A stretch of 34,522 bases of DNA from Flavonifractor sp. An306. Lineage in GTDB: Bacteria > Bacillota > Clostridia > Oscillospirales > Oscillospiraceae. Below, one piece after another: positions 8,190-15,616 of the stretch. The stretch spans positions 1 to 34,522 of the forward strand of contig NZ_NFIQ01000040.1 of assembly GCF_002159455.1 (NCBI RefSeq), read 5' to 3'. Numbering within the stretch: the first letter of the stretch is position 1; every line of letters starts with the position of its first letter. The notes below the pieces were generated by a model that did not search any database, was not told the origin of the DNA, and worked only from the letters and a program-made list of their open reading frames with translations. The translations under genes were made by a program, and so were the position numbers.

Positions 8190-8211
8190 ACCATAAAAGG
8201 CGGTGATACAG

Positions 8212-9204
8212 ATGAGACGGGGTTCCGCTCCGACGATGAAAGATGTGGCCCAGGAGGCGGGCGTGGCACTGGGGACAGTGTCCAAGGTGTTCAACAATGG
8301 CTCGGTAGGCGAGGACTACCGCCGTCGGGTATTGGCGGCAGCCGAGCGGTTGGGCTACCAGGTCAATAGCTATGCCCGGGGGTTGAAGACCAACCGGACC
8401 TATACGGTGGCGGTGGTGCTGCCCAATATCATCAACCCCTTCTTTGCGCTCCTGGCCCAGAATCTCTGCCAGGCATTGACCAAGCGGGGCTATCGGATGT
8501 TTTTGTCCATCACTGACTTTGATCCGGCGGCTGAGCAGCGGTATATCCACATGGCCCAGCAGAACCAGGTGGACGGGATCATCGGGCTGACCTATAATCC
8601 GGACCTGCAGGTGGCGGACAAGGTCCCCTTTGTCAGCTTTGACCGCTATGTGAGCCCCGACGTTCCCTGTGTGGCCTCGGACAATTTTGGCGGCGGGCAG
8701 CTGGCAGCCAAAAAGCTGGTGGAGCTGGGCTGCGGGCGGCTGCTGTTTCTGCGTATCGGCTCTCCCGTAGCAGGGGAGTCGGAGAAGCGGCGGAACGGAT
8801 TTGAGACCTTTTGCCGTGGAGCTGGGGTGGAATATGACACCCTCTATCTGTGCGACAGCGACGGGTATGAGCCCTTTCGGACGTTTTTGCAGACCCATAT
8901 TCACCAGGGACATCTGGATTATGACGGTATTTTCTGCTGTACCGATGTCCTGACGCTGGAGATTCAAAAAATGCTTTCAGAGCTGGGGATCCACGCCCCT
9001 CGGGATGTACAGCTCATTGGCTTTGACGGAACGGCCATCCACATGGGCCGCGCGCCTGAGTGCTCCACCATTGTCCAGCCCATTCCTCTCCTGGCTGAGA
9101 CCTGCGTGGATATTCTCCTAAAAGGGGACAAAAGCGATCTGCCCAGCCTTATCTGCTTGCCGGTGAGCTATGCGCCCGGCGGTACAACCCAAGACCCAGT
9201 TTAA
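8212..9204 (+). CDS. LacI-family transcriptional regulator
   Basis: 330 residues. The N-terminal helix-turn-helix reads TMKDVAQEAGVALGTVSKVFN, with the hinge helix soon after, followed by the periplasmic-binding-protein-like sensor domain typical of LacI/GalR regulators. ATG 8212 is preferred because AGGCGG lies 8 bases before it; a GTG at 8203 would leave only two bases to the same site. Four operator-like palindromes lie in the divergent promoter region, two of them around its own promoter, so it should repress itself and the permease operon. The effector is probably a sugar, given the permeases and the YesL-like gene, but it cannot be named. Confidence 0.92.
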   Translation: MRRGSAPTMKDVAQEAGVALGTVSKVFNNGSVGEDYRRRVLAAAERLGYQVNSYARGLKTNRTYTVAVVLPNIINPFFALLAQNLCQALTKRGYRMFLSITDFDPAAEQRYIHMAQQNQVDGIIGLTYNPDLQVADKVPFVSFDRYVSPDVPCVASDNFGGGQLAAKKLVELGCGRLLFLRIGSPVAGESEKRRNGFETFCRGAGVEYDTLYLCDSDGYEPFRTFLQTHIHQGHLDYDGIFCCTDVLTLEIQKMLSELGIHAPRDVQLIGFDGTAIHMGRAPECSTIVQPIPLLAETCVDILLKGDKSDLPSLICLPVSYAPGGTTQDPV

Positions 9205-9222
9205 AAGTAGGGAGGTCGGCGT

Positions 9223-9951
9223 ATGGCCAGCGAGTATCTCAAATGGAAATATCTGGATGTTCATCCAGAGCAGACGGTGGAATTGACACCCCGGCAGAGA
9301 CGGGCAAACTGGTGGTACTATCATAAATGGCATATCCTTCTGGGGGTAGGGCTGCTTGCCCTGGGAGTCTATCTGGGGGCCAGAGTCCTGGGGATCGGGC
9401 AGGTTTTGCCAGACTATCAGGTGGCCTATGTTGCTTCTGCCGCCCTGCCGGAGGATACAGCGGCTGCCTTGGAAAACGCTCTGGCGGAGCTGGGGACTGA
9501 CTGTAACGGCGACGGCCAGGTGGTGGTCCGCTTAAATCAGTATGTGACAGGGGGCGGCTCCGGTGAGGAGGCTGTGTACGCCTATGCGGGCAGCACGAAG
9601 CTGATGGCCGATCTAAACGCCTGCGACAGCTATTTTTTCCTGTTGGAGGACCCGGAGGCTTTTCAGGAGGCCTATCATATTCTCCGCCGTTTGGACGGTA
9701 GCCTGCCGGAAGAGACAGAACAGGACTATGAAAGCTGTTATCTCTCCTGGTCCGAATGCCAGGCCCTCCGGGCGCTGCCTTTGGGAGAGTATACGGAGGA
9801 AGTCCTGAACCAGAAGATCCACGGAGACAGCCAGGAGCGGCTCGCTTCGCTTTTCGTGGCTCGCCGGGGATTCTGGACGGAGCGTACTTGTTCCTATTCT
9901 GAGGAATGCGACGCGCTTTGGACCGTGATCACGGAGGGAAGCGAACAGTGA
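9223..9951 (+). CDS. Single-span membrane protein, unknown function
   Basis: 242 residues. A basic N-terminal segment (residues 1-36, with RRANWWYYHKWH) precedes one hydrophobic helix at about 37-58, and the remaining 185 residues are acidic and probably outside the cell. No lipobox, no cysteine pattern and no family I can name. It starts 18 bases after the LacI gene with GGGAGG upstream, and its stop overlaps the next start (GTGA), so it is translated with the lipoprotein that follows. It probably belongs to the same unit as the regulator and the YesL-like gene; a surface role near the sugar uptake system is a guess. Confidence 0.75.
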   Translation: MASEYLKWKYLDVHPEQTVELTPRQRRANWWYYHKWHILLGVGLLALGVYLGARVLGIGQVLPDYQVAYVASAALPEDTAAALENALAELGTDCNGDGQVVVRLNQYVTGGGSGEEAVYAYAGSTKLMADLNACDSYFFLLEDPEAFQEAYHILRRLDGSLPEETEQDYESCYLSWSECQALRALPLGEYTEEVLNQKIHGDSQERLASLFVARRGFWTERTCSYSEECDALWTVITEGSEQ

Positions 9952-10544
9952 GATGGTGGAAATATGGGGCCACGCTGCTCTTGATGACAGGTCTGCTGGG
10001 ATTGAACGGATGCAGCCGGTATCCCGAGCAGGCCAATGACGGGACGCTGTGGGATCCCAATTGGACCATGCTTGGGTCTGTGCTGGGCGTGGAGGAGCCG
10101 GGAAACGGCTTTTCTCTGTTAAACAATTATTCCGTACTGACCGGGGAAGATATCTACTATGCCGCCTGGGTGGCGGGGAAGCCCACCGGCTACACCAACG
10201 AGGACGGCGAGGATGTGGAGGTCTATGACGCCCAGCTCTATCTGCTTGCGGTGGGATGTGCGGATGAGACCTATGCCCGGAAAAATCAAGAGGAGTGGAT
10301 CACCCGGCAGCAGGAGACCTATACGGTAACAGAGACCTGGAACGAGACCTGCAATGGCCAGGAGTATACTCTGCTGGCCTATGAGTGCGGCTCGGAGACC
10401 AACCCTTATAGCAGGGGGGTGTCGGCCTTTGCGATTTGCGGGACATACGCCGTCAGCGCCGAGCTGGCTTGCCGGCAGGATTTTACCGGACAGGAACGGG
10501 AGATTCTGCTCCAATTTTTGAATGGCTGCCATTATAGTTTGTGA
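9948..10544 (+). CDS. Predicted lipoprotein, unknown function
   Basis: 198 residues from GTG 9948, which overlaps the previous stop by four bases and has GGAGG ten bases upstream. The N-terminus is a lipoprotein signal peptide: RWWKYG, a hydrophobic stretch, then LNGC with the cysteine as the lipidation site. The mature part is acidic, rich in tyrosine and tryptophan, with no motif I recognise. A longer reading from 9906 would bury the signal peptide and is rejected. It is coupled to the membrane protein before it and sits 18 bases from the YesL-like gene, so the three products probably work together at the cell surface. Confidence 0.75.
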   Translation: MRWWKYGATLLLMTGLLGLNGCSRYPEQANDGTLWDPNWTMLGSVLGVEEPGNGFSLLNNYSVLTGEDIYYAAWVAGKPTGYTNEDGEDVEVYDAQLYLLAVGCADETYARKNQEEWITRQQETYTVTETWNETCNGQEYTLLAYECGSETNPYSRGVSAFAICGTYAVSAELACRQDFTGQEREILLQFLNGCHYSL

Positions 10545-10562
10545 ACGAAGGGAGGAAGTGTT

Positions 10563-11348
10563 GTGGGTTTATTTGTCCGTGAGGATCCGTACGATGATCC
10601 CGATGTGCGCCAGGTGGGATTCAACCGATATAAGCAGCTGCTCTCCCGGCACGCCTTTTCCTGGCTCAAGCTCAATCTGCTCACCATGCTGGGCGCCCTT
10701 CCTCTGGCGGCGGGTATCGGATATGCTATCCTGTCCAGCAGTATTCTGCTCCTGATCCCCTTGTCTATCCTGGGTGGGATGATCTGGGGCCCCTTCCTGG
10801 CAGGACTCTACGACGGCATCCTCCGTGGATTACGGGACGCGCCAGAGCGTTGGCGGATGTCCTGGCTGAAGAGCTGGCGGCAAAATGGCAGAGAAAGTCT
10901 GCTTTCTGGGGCGATTACGGGCTTGTTCATTGGTATGTACGCCTTTATGGCGGCCCTGTTCTGGTGGTCTGTGGCGCCTCAAACACCGGGCACGCTTGCC
11001 CTGTACCTGTTCTCTGGAGCCCTGTTTCTTCTGCTCAACACCCTTTACTGGCCCCAGCTGGTTCTGTTCCGCCAGACCACTTTGAACCGTATGCGAAATA
11101 TGATTCTGTTTACGGCAAAATATTTCTGGCGGATGGCGGGGGTAACCCTTTTGCAGGTCGTTTATATCCTGATTTACGTGCTTTTGGCTCCATGGACCCT
11201 GCTGTTGCTTCCATTTCTGGGGCTGTGGTACATCACCTTTTTATCTCAGATTCTCATTTACGAACAGATGGATAAGGAACTTGGGATTGAGGAACAGTTC
11301 CGAGCGGCTCATTCCGGGTCACGCCCCAGCTCAGAGGCATGTTCTTAA
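10563..11348 (+). CDS. YesL-like (DUF624) membrane protein
   Basis: 261 residues with five or six membrane spans and a short basic C-terminal tail. The N-terminal FNRYKQLLSRHAFSWLKLNLLTMLGALPL layout and the following paired spans resemble YesL/DUF624 proteins, which in Firmicutes sit beside LplB/LplC/YtcP sugar ABC systems. Start GTG 10563 follows GGAGG by seven bases. It is the last gene of the LacI unit and is followed by a strong terminator. The presence of an LplB-type permease across the operators supports the family call. The molecular role of YesL proteins is unknown. Confidence 0.7.
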   Translation: MGLFVREDPYDDPDVRQVGFNRYKQLLSRHAFSWLKLNLLTMLGALPLAAGIGYAILSSSILLLIPLSILGGMIWGPFLAGLYDGILRGLRDAPERWRMSWLKSWRQNGRESLLSGAITGLFIGMYAFMAALFWWSVAPQTPGTLALYLFSGALFLLLNTLYWPQLVLFRQTTLNRMRNMILFTAKYFWRMAGVTLLQVVYILIYVLLAPWTLLLLPFLGLWYITFLSQILIYEQMDKELGIEEQFRAAHSGSRPSSEACS

Positions 11349-11380
11349 GCCTTGTGAATACATGGATTCCAGCCTCTCAA

Positions 11381-11428
11381 AAAATGAAAGTAGACACTCA
11401 CACTTTTGTGAGTGTCTACTTTCATTTT
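11381..11428. terminator. 22-bp perfect hairpin, bidirectional terminator
   Basis: Arms 11381-11402 and 11407-11428 pair perfectly over 22 bp with a CTTT loop, and both arms end in A/T runs. It ends the LacI-YesL unit and could stop minus-strand readthrough from the thioesterase. Confidence 0.8.
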
Positions 11429-11510
11429 GCAGGTATAAGAAAACGATTTCCTGGCGTTTTTTATGAAGAGGAGGAGGGGATGCTAAGATCTTCCCTGAAC
11501 TTTGGCCCAT

Positions 11511-11909
11511 TTATGCGTCCCCAAGACAGAAAAAGGTAAATTCTCCCGTGGCCAGAAGCGTTCCATTCTCATCGGTAATGGTGACTGATACCAACGCTGT
11601 CGTGCGTCCATAGTGCAGGACTGTAGCGGAGGCAGTTACCACACCCTGCTCAGCTGAATGAATAAAATGGACCGTTCCGTCCAGAGTCACATATTTTCTG
11701 CCATCGGTACGGCAGGCAGTTCCGCCCGCACAATCGGCCAGGGTATAGTAGGCGCCGCCGTGGAGTTTGCCATAGGGGTTTAGATGAGCTGGTCCCATGG
11801 TCAGCTGAGCTTCTGCCTTTCCAAGCTCCAACTGTCTTATGATGACATTGTTGTGAATGGCAAATGCGTTTGCGCGGGCAACGGACTGAAATGCTTCTTC
11901 GGATATCAT
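11511..11909 (-). CDS. PaaI-type hotdog-fold thioesterase
   Basis: 132 residues of the hotdog thioesterase family (PaaI group). The diagnostic stretch is NPYGKLHGGAYYTLADCAGG, where the HGG motif begins the central helix and a later acidic residue serves catalysis. Family members hydrolyse acyl-CoA thioesters in the cytoplasm, often to recover CoA. Start ATG 11909 with AAAGGAA upstream. It lies 15 bases after xpt on the same strand, so it is probably the second gene of that transcript, without an obvious metabolic link to xanthine salvage. Confidence 0.88.
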   Translation of the reverse strand: MISEEAFQSVARANAFAIHNNVIIRQLELGKAEAQLTMGPAHLNPYGKLHGGAYYTLADCAGGTACRTDGRKYVTLDGTVHFIHSAEQGVVTASATVLHYGRTTALVSVTITDENGTLLATGEFTFFCLGDA

Positions 11910-11924
11910 AACAACATTCCTTTA

Positions 11925-12494
11925 CTATGCCAGTATAATTTTATTGCCTTCTACATGATCTACGGTTGCCAATGCCTCCACACGAATTCCCATACGGCGC
12001 AAGACTTTGCCACCTTCACGCATGGACTTTTCGATTGCGACGCCTACGCCGGCGGTCTCACCGCCGGCCTTGGAAACCAACTCCAGCAGGCTCAGCATGG
12101 TTTGGCCATTAGACAGAATATCGTCTACCAGAAGTACCAGATCATCAGAAGTGAGGTATCGTTTGGAAACACGAAGCGTGTAGGATTTATCCAAGGAAAA
12201 GGAATGGGTGTCAGCAGAATAAACGTCAGGGTCAATATATCCGGTTTGAAATTTTTTCGCATACAGTACCGGAACGCCGAGTGCCCGTGCGGTGAAACAC
12301 GCAAGGGCGATCCCCGAGCTTTCAGCCGTCAACACCTTGGTGATCCGCTCGCCACGAAAGCGCTTTGACAGCGCGTTCCCCATTCGTTCCATCAGCCCCA
12401 TGTCCATGCAGTGGTTGAGGAACATGTCCACATGAATGATATCGCCTTCACCAACGACTGCGTCGCTGAGAATGCGCCGCTTTAATTCGTCCAT
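11925..12494 (-). CDS. xpt: Xanthine phosphoribosyltransferase
   Basis: 189 residues, the usual length for Xpt. It transfers phosphoribosyl from PRPP to xanthine to make XMP in purine salvage. The PRPP-binding loop is VLLVDDILSNGQT, and the N-terminal LKRRILSDAVVGEGDIIHVD region and the LTAESSGIA substrate segment match the family. Start ATG 12494 follows GAAAGGAGC; a longer reading from 12515 is unlikely. A promoter lies 43 bases upstream. The leader is only about 35 bases, too short for the purine riboswitch that controls xpt in Bacillus. Confidence 0.95.
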   Translation of the reverse strand: MDELKRRILSDAVVGEGDIIHVDMFLNHCMDMGLMERMGNALSKRFRGERITKVLTAESSGIALACFTARALGVPVLYAKKFQTGYIDPDVYSADTHSFSLDKSYTLRVSKRYLTSDDLVLLVDDILSNGQTMLSLLELVSKAGGETAGVGVAIEKSMREGGKVLRRMGIRVEALATVDHVEGNKIILA

Positions 12495-12536
12495 AGAGCT
12501 CCTTTCTACTGCCAAAAGGAATAGGCATTTTTATTT

Positions 12537-12565
12537 ATTATATCTCATTTTATATTGCCATGCAA
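12537..12565 (-). promoter_or_regulatory. Promoter of xpt
   Basis: On the minus strand TTGCAT (12565-12560), 17-base spacer, TATAAT (12542-12537). Start of transcription near 12530. Confidence 0.75.
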
Positions 12566-12567
12566 TA

Positions 12568-12596
12568 TTGACAAGCGCATAAAAATACGGTATCCT
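12568..12596 (+). promoter_or_regulatory. Promoter reading into the tRNA-Ser scar array
   Basis: TTGACA (12568-12573), 17-base spacer, TATCCT (12591-12596). It points at a broken tRNA-Ser 5' portion 40 bases further on, so it is probably the original promoter of a tRNA gene at this locus. Confidence 0.65.
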
Positions 12597-12636
12597 AGTG
12601 CAGGCGATCTTGTTTCAACAACTTTCTATATTTGCA

Positions 12637-12674
12637 GCGGTATCGAAGTGGTCATAACGGGGCTGACTCGAAAT
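12637..12674 (+). pseudogene. tRNA-Ser 5' fragment (scar a)
   Basis: GCGGTATCGAAGTGGTCATA resembles the D-arm part of class II tRNA-Ser, and ACTCGAAAT (the CGA anticodon loop) follows at 12666-12674. After that the sequence departs from a tRNA, with no anticodon 3' strand, variable arm or acceptor 3' strand. Confidence 0.6.
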
Positions 12675-12827
12675 GGATGGGGGCTTAGGTTGCTTTGTCC
12701 GCGAGAAGTGATTGATTTTTAGCTGTTTCCAGTTTTTTTACTCACTGATCCCTGCGTAGTTCTCTCCAACAGTTCTCTCCAATTCTCTCCGGAATGAGGA
12801 TGGAGCGCCTGTGGGAGTGACCGATTT

Positions 12828-12868
12828 GGAGATGTACCCAAGTGGTTGAAGGGTCCGCACTCGAAATC
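12828..12868 (+). pseudogene. tRNA-Ser 5' fragment (scar b)
   Basis: From GGAGATG through the anticodon loop CTCGAAAT this copy equals the intact tRNA-Ser at 13367 except for one base in the D loop (AAGTGG against AAGCGG). It then continues CATGTTATC instead of the anticodon 3' strand GCGG. Confidence 0.85.
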
Positions 12869-12904
12869 ATGTTATCTGCGCCAAAAACTGAATATTTTCT
12901 AAAT

Positions 12905-12946
12905 GGAGACGTATCGAAGCGGTCATAACGAGCTCGACTCGAAATC
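12905..12946 (+). pseudogene. tRNA-Ser 5' fragment (scar c)
   Basis: GGAGACGTATCGAAGCGGTC and then GAGCTCGACTCGAAATC form an acceptor, D arm and anticodon 5' strand of a second tRNA-Ser type. The 3' half is absent; the sequence continues with CATGTTTCC. Confidence 0.75.
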
Positions 12947-13343
12947 ATGTTTCCAGTTTGGAAGTCCACACCACCGAAAAGCCAGTAATCATGCGGGTTT
13001 GCGGGCAAGTTCAAATCGTGAAATGGGGTCTGTTCTATCCTGTTGTTCTGCCCTGTTTCCACGGCTTGAATTTTGCGGGAAAATGGCTATAATGAGAGCA
13101 GCCATCTGAAGGCCACTTTGAGAGGTGTGTTTTGGGGTTCCGTAGTTACCGCTATCGTCCCTGATTTTCCATCATCATCCAAGTTGGTGTAATGATTCGA
13201 AATCAGGTTTCCTATGCGGAGTGCCAAACGGCTGAAACCCTTGGAACCATGCGGGTTCCAGCCGAGTTCAAATTGAATAATGTTGCTTGTTCTATCCTGT
13301 TGTTCTTCCCGATTTCCACCGGCTGAATTGGTCGGCGGGTCGG
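12944..13343 (+). repeat. Two diverged direct repeats of about 140 bases behind tRNA scars
   Basis: Copy 1 (about 12944-13083) and copy 2 (about 13203-13343) begin ATCA(T/G)GTTTCC directly after an anticodon-loop core. They share CATGCGGGTT, AGTTCAAAT and the long block TTGTTCTATCCTGTTGTTCT or close variants in the same order. This is what attachment-site flanks of two related elements would look like after the elements decayed or left. No gene fits here: the minus-strand readings across this block are antisense shadows of tRNA sequence. Confidence 0.65.
13184..13206 (+). pseudogene. tRNA-Ser anticodon-loop fragment (scar d)
   Basis: A short piece ending ATTCGAAATCA (13195-13205), the anticodon-loop core, followed by GGTTTCC like scar c. 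Too little remains upstream to assign the tRNA type. Confidence 0.4.
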
Positions 13344-13366
13344 GACCAGGGATATAACATAAATTT

Positions 13367-13460
13367 GGAGATGTACCCAAGCGGTTGAAGGGTCCGCACT
13401 CGAAATGCGGTAGGTCGGCTCAAAACCGGCGCGAGAGTTCGAATCTCTCCATCTCCGCCA
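13367..13460 (+). tRNA. tRNA-Ser (CGA)
   Basis: A complete class II tRNA: acceptor GGAGATG / CATCTCC, anticodon arm CCGCA-CTCGAAA-TGCGG with anticodon CGA, a long variable arm, T loop GTTCGAATC, discriminator G and encoded CCA (13458-13460). A terminator and the integrase gene follow at once, the usual layout of an integration site. Confidence 0.95.
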
Positions 13461-13461
13461 T

Positions 13462-13502
13462 GAGGTCTGCCAGCGAAAAGCTGGTAGACCTCTTTCCTTT
13501 TT
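13462..13502 (+). terminator. tRNA-Ser terminator
   Basis: Stem 13462-13474 with 13480-13492 (13 bp, one G-T), GAAAA loop, then TTTCCTTTTT. It overlaps the stop of the convergent integrase gene. Confidence 0.85.
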
Positions 13503-14787
13503 ATGGAGAAACCGCCGATAGGTTTTGCAGCATGGGCGCCACAATGTCCTGCTCAATGGCTGCGGCGGATTGTTTTTTCGTGGCATATTGCAGATGCCCG
13601 TAAATATCCACCGTTGTTGAAATCTCACTGTGTCCCAGCCATTCTTTTACCTGTTCCATCGGAACACCGTTAGCCAGCAAAAGCGAGGCACAGGTATGGC
13701 GAAGATCGTGGAAACGAATGTGCCGTAAATTGTTCTTGGCAAGCAACTTCCCAAAGGTCGAGGACACATAGTTGGGTTTAATGAGATTGCCAATCACATC
13801 GACACAGACATATCCCAGATATTCTTTGTTGTAGGCGCGCCCGCACAGCTTGCGATTTTCTTCCTGCTGTTTCTTGGCCTCCAGCAACCGTTCTTTCAAA
13901 AAAGGAATCAATGGATAAGTCCGCAGACTGGATTTGTTCTTTGCCTTGTCCTTCTTAATCGTGACCCGCTCTCCCTTTACATTGCAGGTTGTTACCGTAT
14001 GCCGAATGGAGAAGCAGTTATGGTTGAAGTCAAAGGCACTCCATTTCAAACCGATAACCTCACTGCGGCGCAGGCCGTAAAAAGCAGTCAGTAGAACTAC
14101 CAGCTCGATCTTATGCCCCTTGATAACTTCAAACAGATTCAGGACTTCCGAATCCAGGTAGTAGTCACCCTTGAAGGGTTCAGGCTTGGAAATGATAATC
14201 CGGTCAGCCGGATTGCTTGGAATCAGATTTTTGTCAACCGCATAATTCAACGCCCCATGAATCAGAGCGTGGTAATGTTTAACGGTGGTCGGCTTGACCC
14301 GTTCCAATTCTTTCTCATAAAAAGCGAGAATATCTTGTTTGGTAAGGTCACAAAGGGCGACAGGATGCTCTCGGAAATACGGGGCGATGGGGTTGTTAAG
14401 CTGTTGTTCGTATCCCGAATAGGTCGAGAGTTCAATGGGCTTGCTGTCCATCACCCGTCCGGTAGCAGACTTGTACTTGTACTCAAGCCACTGGTACAGG
14501 AAATCCACAAAGGAAATCGCTGCGGATGACGGGCCAGACGGAGAAGCCGACTGCTGTGAGGCCGTAGTCTCCTGAAGCAGCTTTTCCGTCCATTCTTTTC
14601 GGATGGTGGGAAGCATATTGTTTGCCCAGGTCTTATTGCCCTTGACTTTCTTATGGGTGGGAATCCATTTGGGCTTTCTCTTACCGTTCTCATCGGTAAG
14701 GTTTAGAACCCAATAGAGATACCCTTTTTTCTCGGCCACATGGCCGGAGATTAGTTTGCTGTTTTCTTGCAGGTGTACCGCTGGCAT
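13501..14787 (-). CDS. Tyrosine recombinase (integrase)
   Basis: 428 residues from ATG 14787, with AAAAGGAGG 11 bases upstream; a GTG at 14823 lacks a good site. Layout: an N-terminal arm-type DNA-binding domain (KRKPKWIPTHKKVKG), a SAM-like core-binding domain, and the catalytic domain with R240 (GLRRSEVIGLKW), H360-D-L-R363-H364, H386 (WLGHSE) and nucleophile Y396 (DIYGHL). All catalytic positions are intact. The gene converges on the intact tRNA-Ser(CGA), 41 bases from its CCA end, so this tRNA is the likely attachment site. An excisionase gene lies upstream on the same strand. Confidence 0.95.
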   Translation of the reverse strand: MPAVHLQENSKLISGHVAEKKGYLYWVLNLTDENGKRKPKWIPTHKKVKGNKTWANNMLPTIRKEWTEKLLQETTASQQSASPSGPSSAAISFVDFLYQWLEYKYKSATGRVMDSKPIELSTYSGYEQQLNNPIAPYFREHPVALCDLTKQDILAFYEKELERVKPTTVKHYHALIHGALNYAVDKNLIPSNPADRIIISKPEPFKGDYYLDSEVLNLFEVIKGHKIELVVLLTAFYGLRRSEVIGLKWSAFDFNHNCFSIRHTVTTCNVKGERVTIKKDKAKNKSSLRTYPLIPFLKERLLEAKKQQEENRKLCGRAYNKEYLGYVCVDVIGNLIKPNYVSSTFGKLLAKNNLRHIRFHDLRHTCASLLLANGVPMEQVKEWLGHSEISTTVDIYGHLQYATKKQSAAAIEQDIVAPMLQNLSAVSP

Positions 14788-14934
14788 ACTGATCTGTTCC
14801 TCCTTTTGCGGTATTGAGTTCACCTACCAATGACACCTTTATTGTATCATCGGACAGAACAAAACTCCAGGTAAATCCGCGTCAGAATTGTTAACTTTCT
14901 GCGTCTATCCGGTGAAGATCGACACCATAGCCTG

Positions 14935-15177
14935 CTACTCCGCAAAAGTGGAGCAGGTGATTTTCAAATAACGAAGAATGTGGGCTTTGGGGATGCGGTA
15001 AGCCCGTCCAATTTTAAGGTACTCAATTTTCCCATCTTTAAGTAACTTGTACCCGGTTTTTGTACTGACGCCAAGCGCCTCACACATTTGACCAATGTCC
15101 ATCACATCCGGGTAGTCTTTTAACATCAATCGGTAGGCATCTCTGGGAGAGAGTAGGCCGCCGTCATTTTCATACAT
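14935..15177 (-). CDS. Excisionase-like helix-turn-helix protein
   Basis: 80 residues. VMDIGQMCEALGVSTKTGYKLLKDGKIEYLKIGRAYRIPKAHILRYL is a MerR-type/HTH_17 winged helix, the fold of element excisionases (Xis) and directionality factors. Its ATG at 15177 overlaps the last eight bases of the MazF-like gene, and its ribosome site (AAAGGAGG) lies inside that gene, so the two are translationally coupled. It lies about 150 bases upstream of the integrase gene and probably directs the integrase toward excision. It could also act as repressor of the toxin gene. Confidence 0.82.
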   Translation of the reverse strand: MYENDGGLLSPRDAYRLMLKDYPDVMDIGQMCEALGVSTKTGYKLLKDGKIEYLKIGRAYRIPKAHILRYLKITCSTFAE

Positions 15178-15547
15178 TGTGAGTCCTCCTTTCGTTGGGG
15201 TATCCTATGCCGATGCTGATTGCCAGGGCTGCATCTACCTCCAGCATTTTTTCTTTACTGATACGCCCAATGTAACCACGGAGCCGCTTCCGGTCTATTG
15301 TCCGCAGTTGTTCCAACAGAAGCAGAGAGGTAGGCGCAAGCCCCGGCACATTCTCAAGTAGGATATGGGTAGGCAGACTGTTCTTCGCTTTTCTGCTGGT
15401 GATGGCTGCTGCAACAACGGTAGGACTAAAGTGATTCCCCACATCATTTTGGATAACAAGGACAGGGCGGATGCCGCCTTGCTCGGAGCCGACCACCGGG
15501 TTCAGGTCTGCATAGAACAGATCGCCACGCCGGATAGCCTTTCGCAT
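15170..15547 (-). CDS. MazF/PemK-type endoribonuclease toxin
   Basis: 125 residues with the MazF fold signatures: RRGDLFYADLNPVVGSEQGG, RPVLVIQND, a VVAAAIT strand and a C-terminal IGRISKEKMLEVDAAL helix. Family members cut single-stranded mRNA at short sequences and are normally paired with an upstream antitoxin. None is visible; the only partner is the overlapping excisionase-like gene downstream. Start ATG 15547 with AGGAGG. A strong hairpin lies in its leader. The gene may stabilise the element or respond to its excision; this is inference. Confidence 0.9.
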   Translation of the reverse strand: MRKAIRRGDLFYADLNPVVGSEQGGIRPVLVIQNDVGNHFSPTVVAAAITSRKAKNSLPTHILLENVPGLAPTSLLLLEQLRTIDRKRLRGYIGRISKEKMLEVDAALAISIGIGYPNERRTHNV

Positions 15548-15573
15548 AAACTGACCTCCTGAATATTAAGTAA

Positions 15574-15616
15574 GCCGGAAAACGGGGCAGGCCATAAGAC
15601 CTGCCCCATTTCCGGC
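15574..15616. promoter_or_regulatory. Strong hairpin in the mazF leader
   Basis: GCCGGAAA and GGGGCAGG pair with CCTGCCCC and TTTCCGGC, 16 bp with a small internal bulge. On the minus strand it lies 26 bases before the mazF start and has no T run, so it is more likely a leader structure or protein site than a terminator. Confidence 0.5.

Noticed and set aside
12495-12560. Purine riboswitch before xpt
   Set aside because: The promoter lies so close that the leader is only about 35 bases; no aptamer fits.
12742-13062. Minus-strand reading of 106 codons across the scar array
   Set aside because: It is the antisense of tRNA-Ser fragments; the WVHLQI-type peptide is the reverse of the tRNA 5' end. 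No ribosome site.
13087-13628. Overlapping minus-strand readings across the intact tRNA-Ser
   Set aside because: Antisense of tRNA and its flank (RDSNSRAGFEPTYR-type peptide), a well-known annotation artefact.
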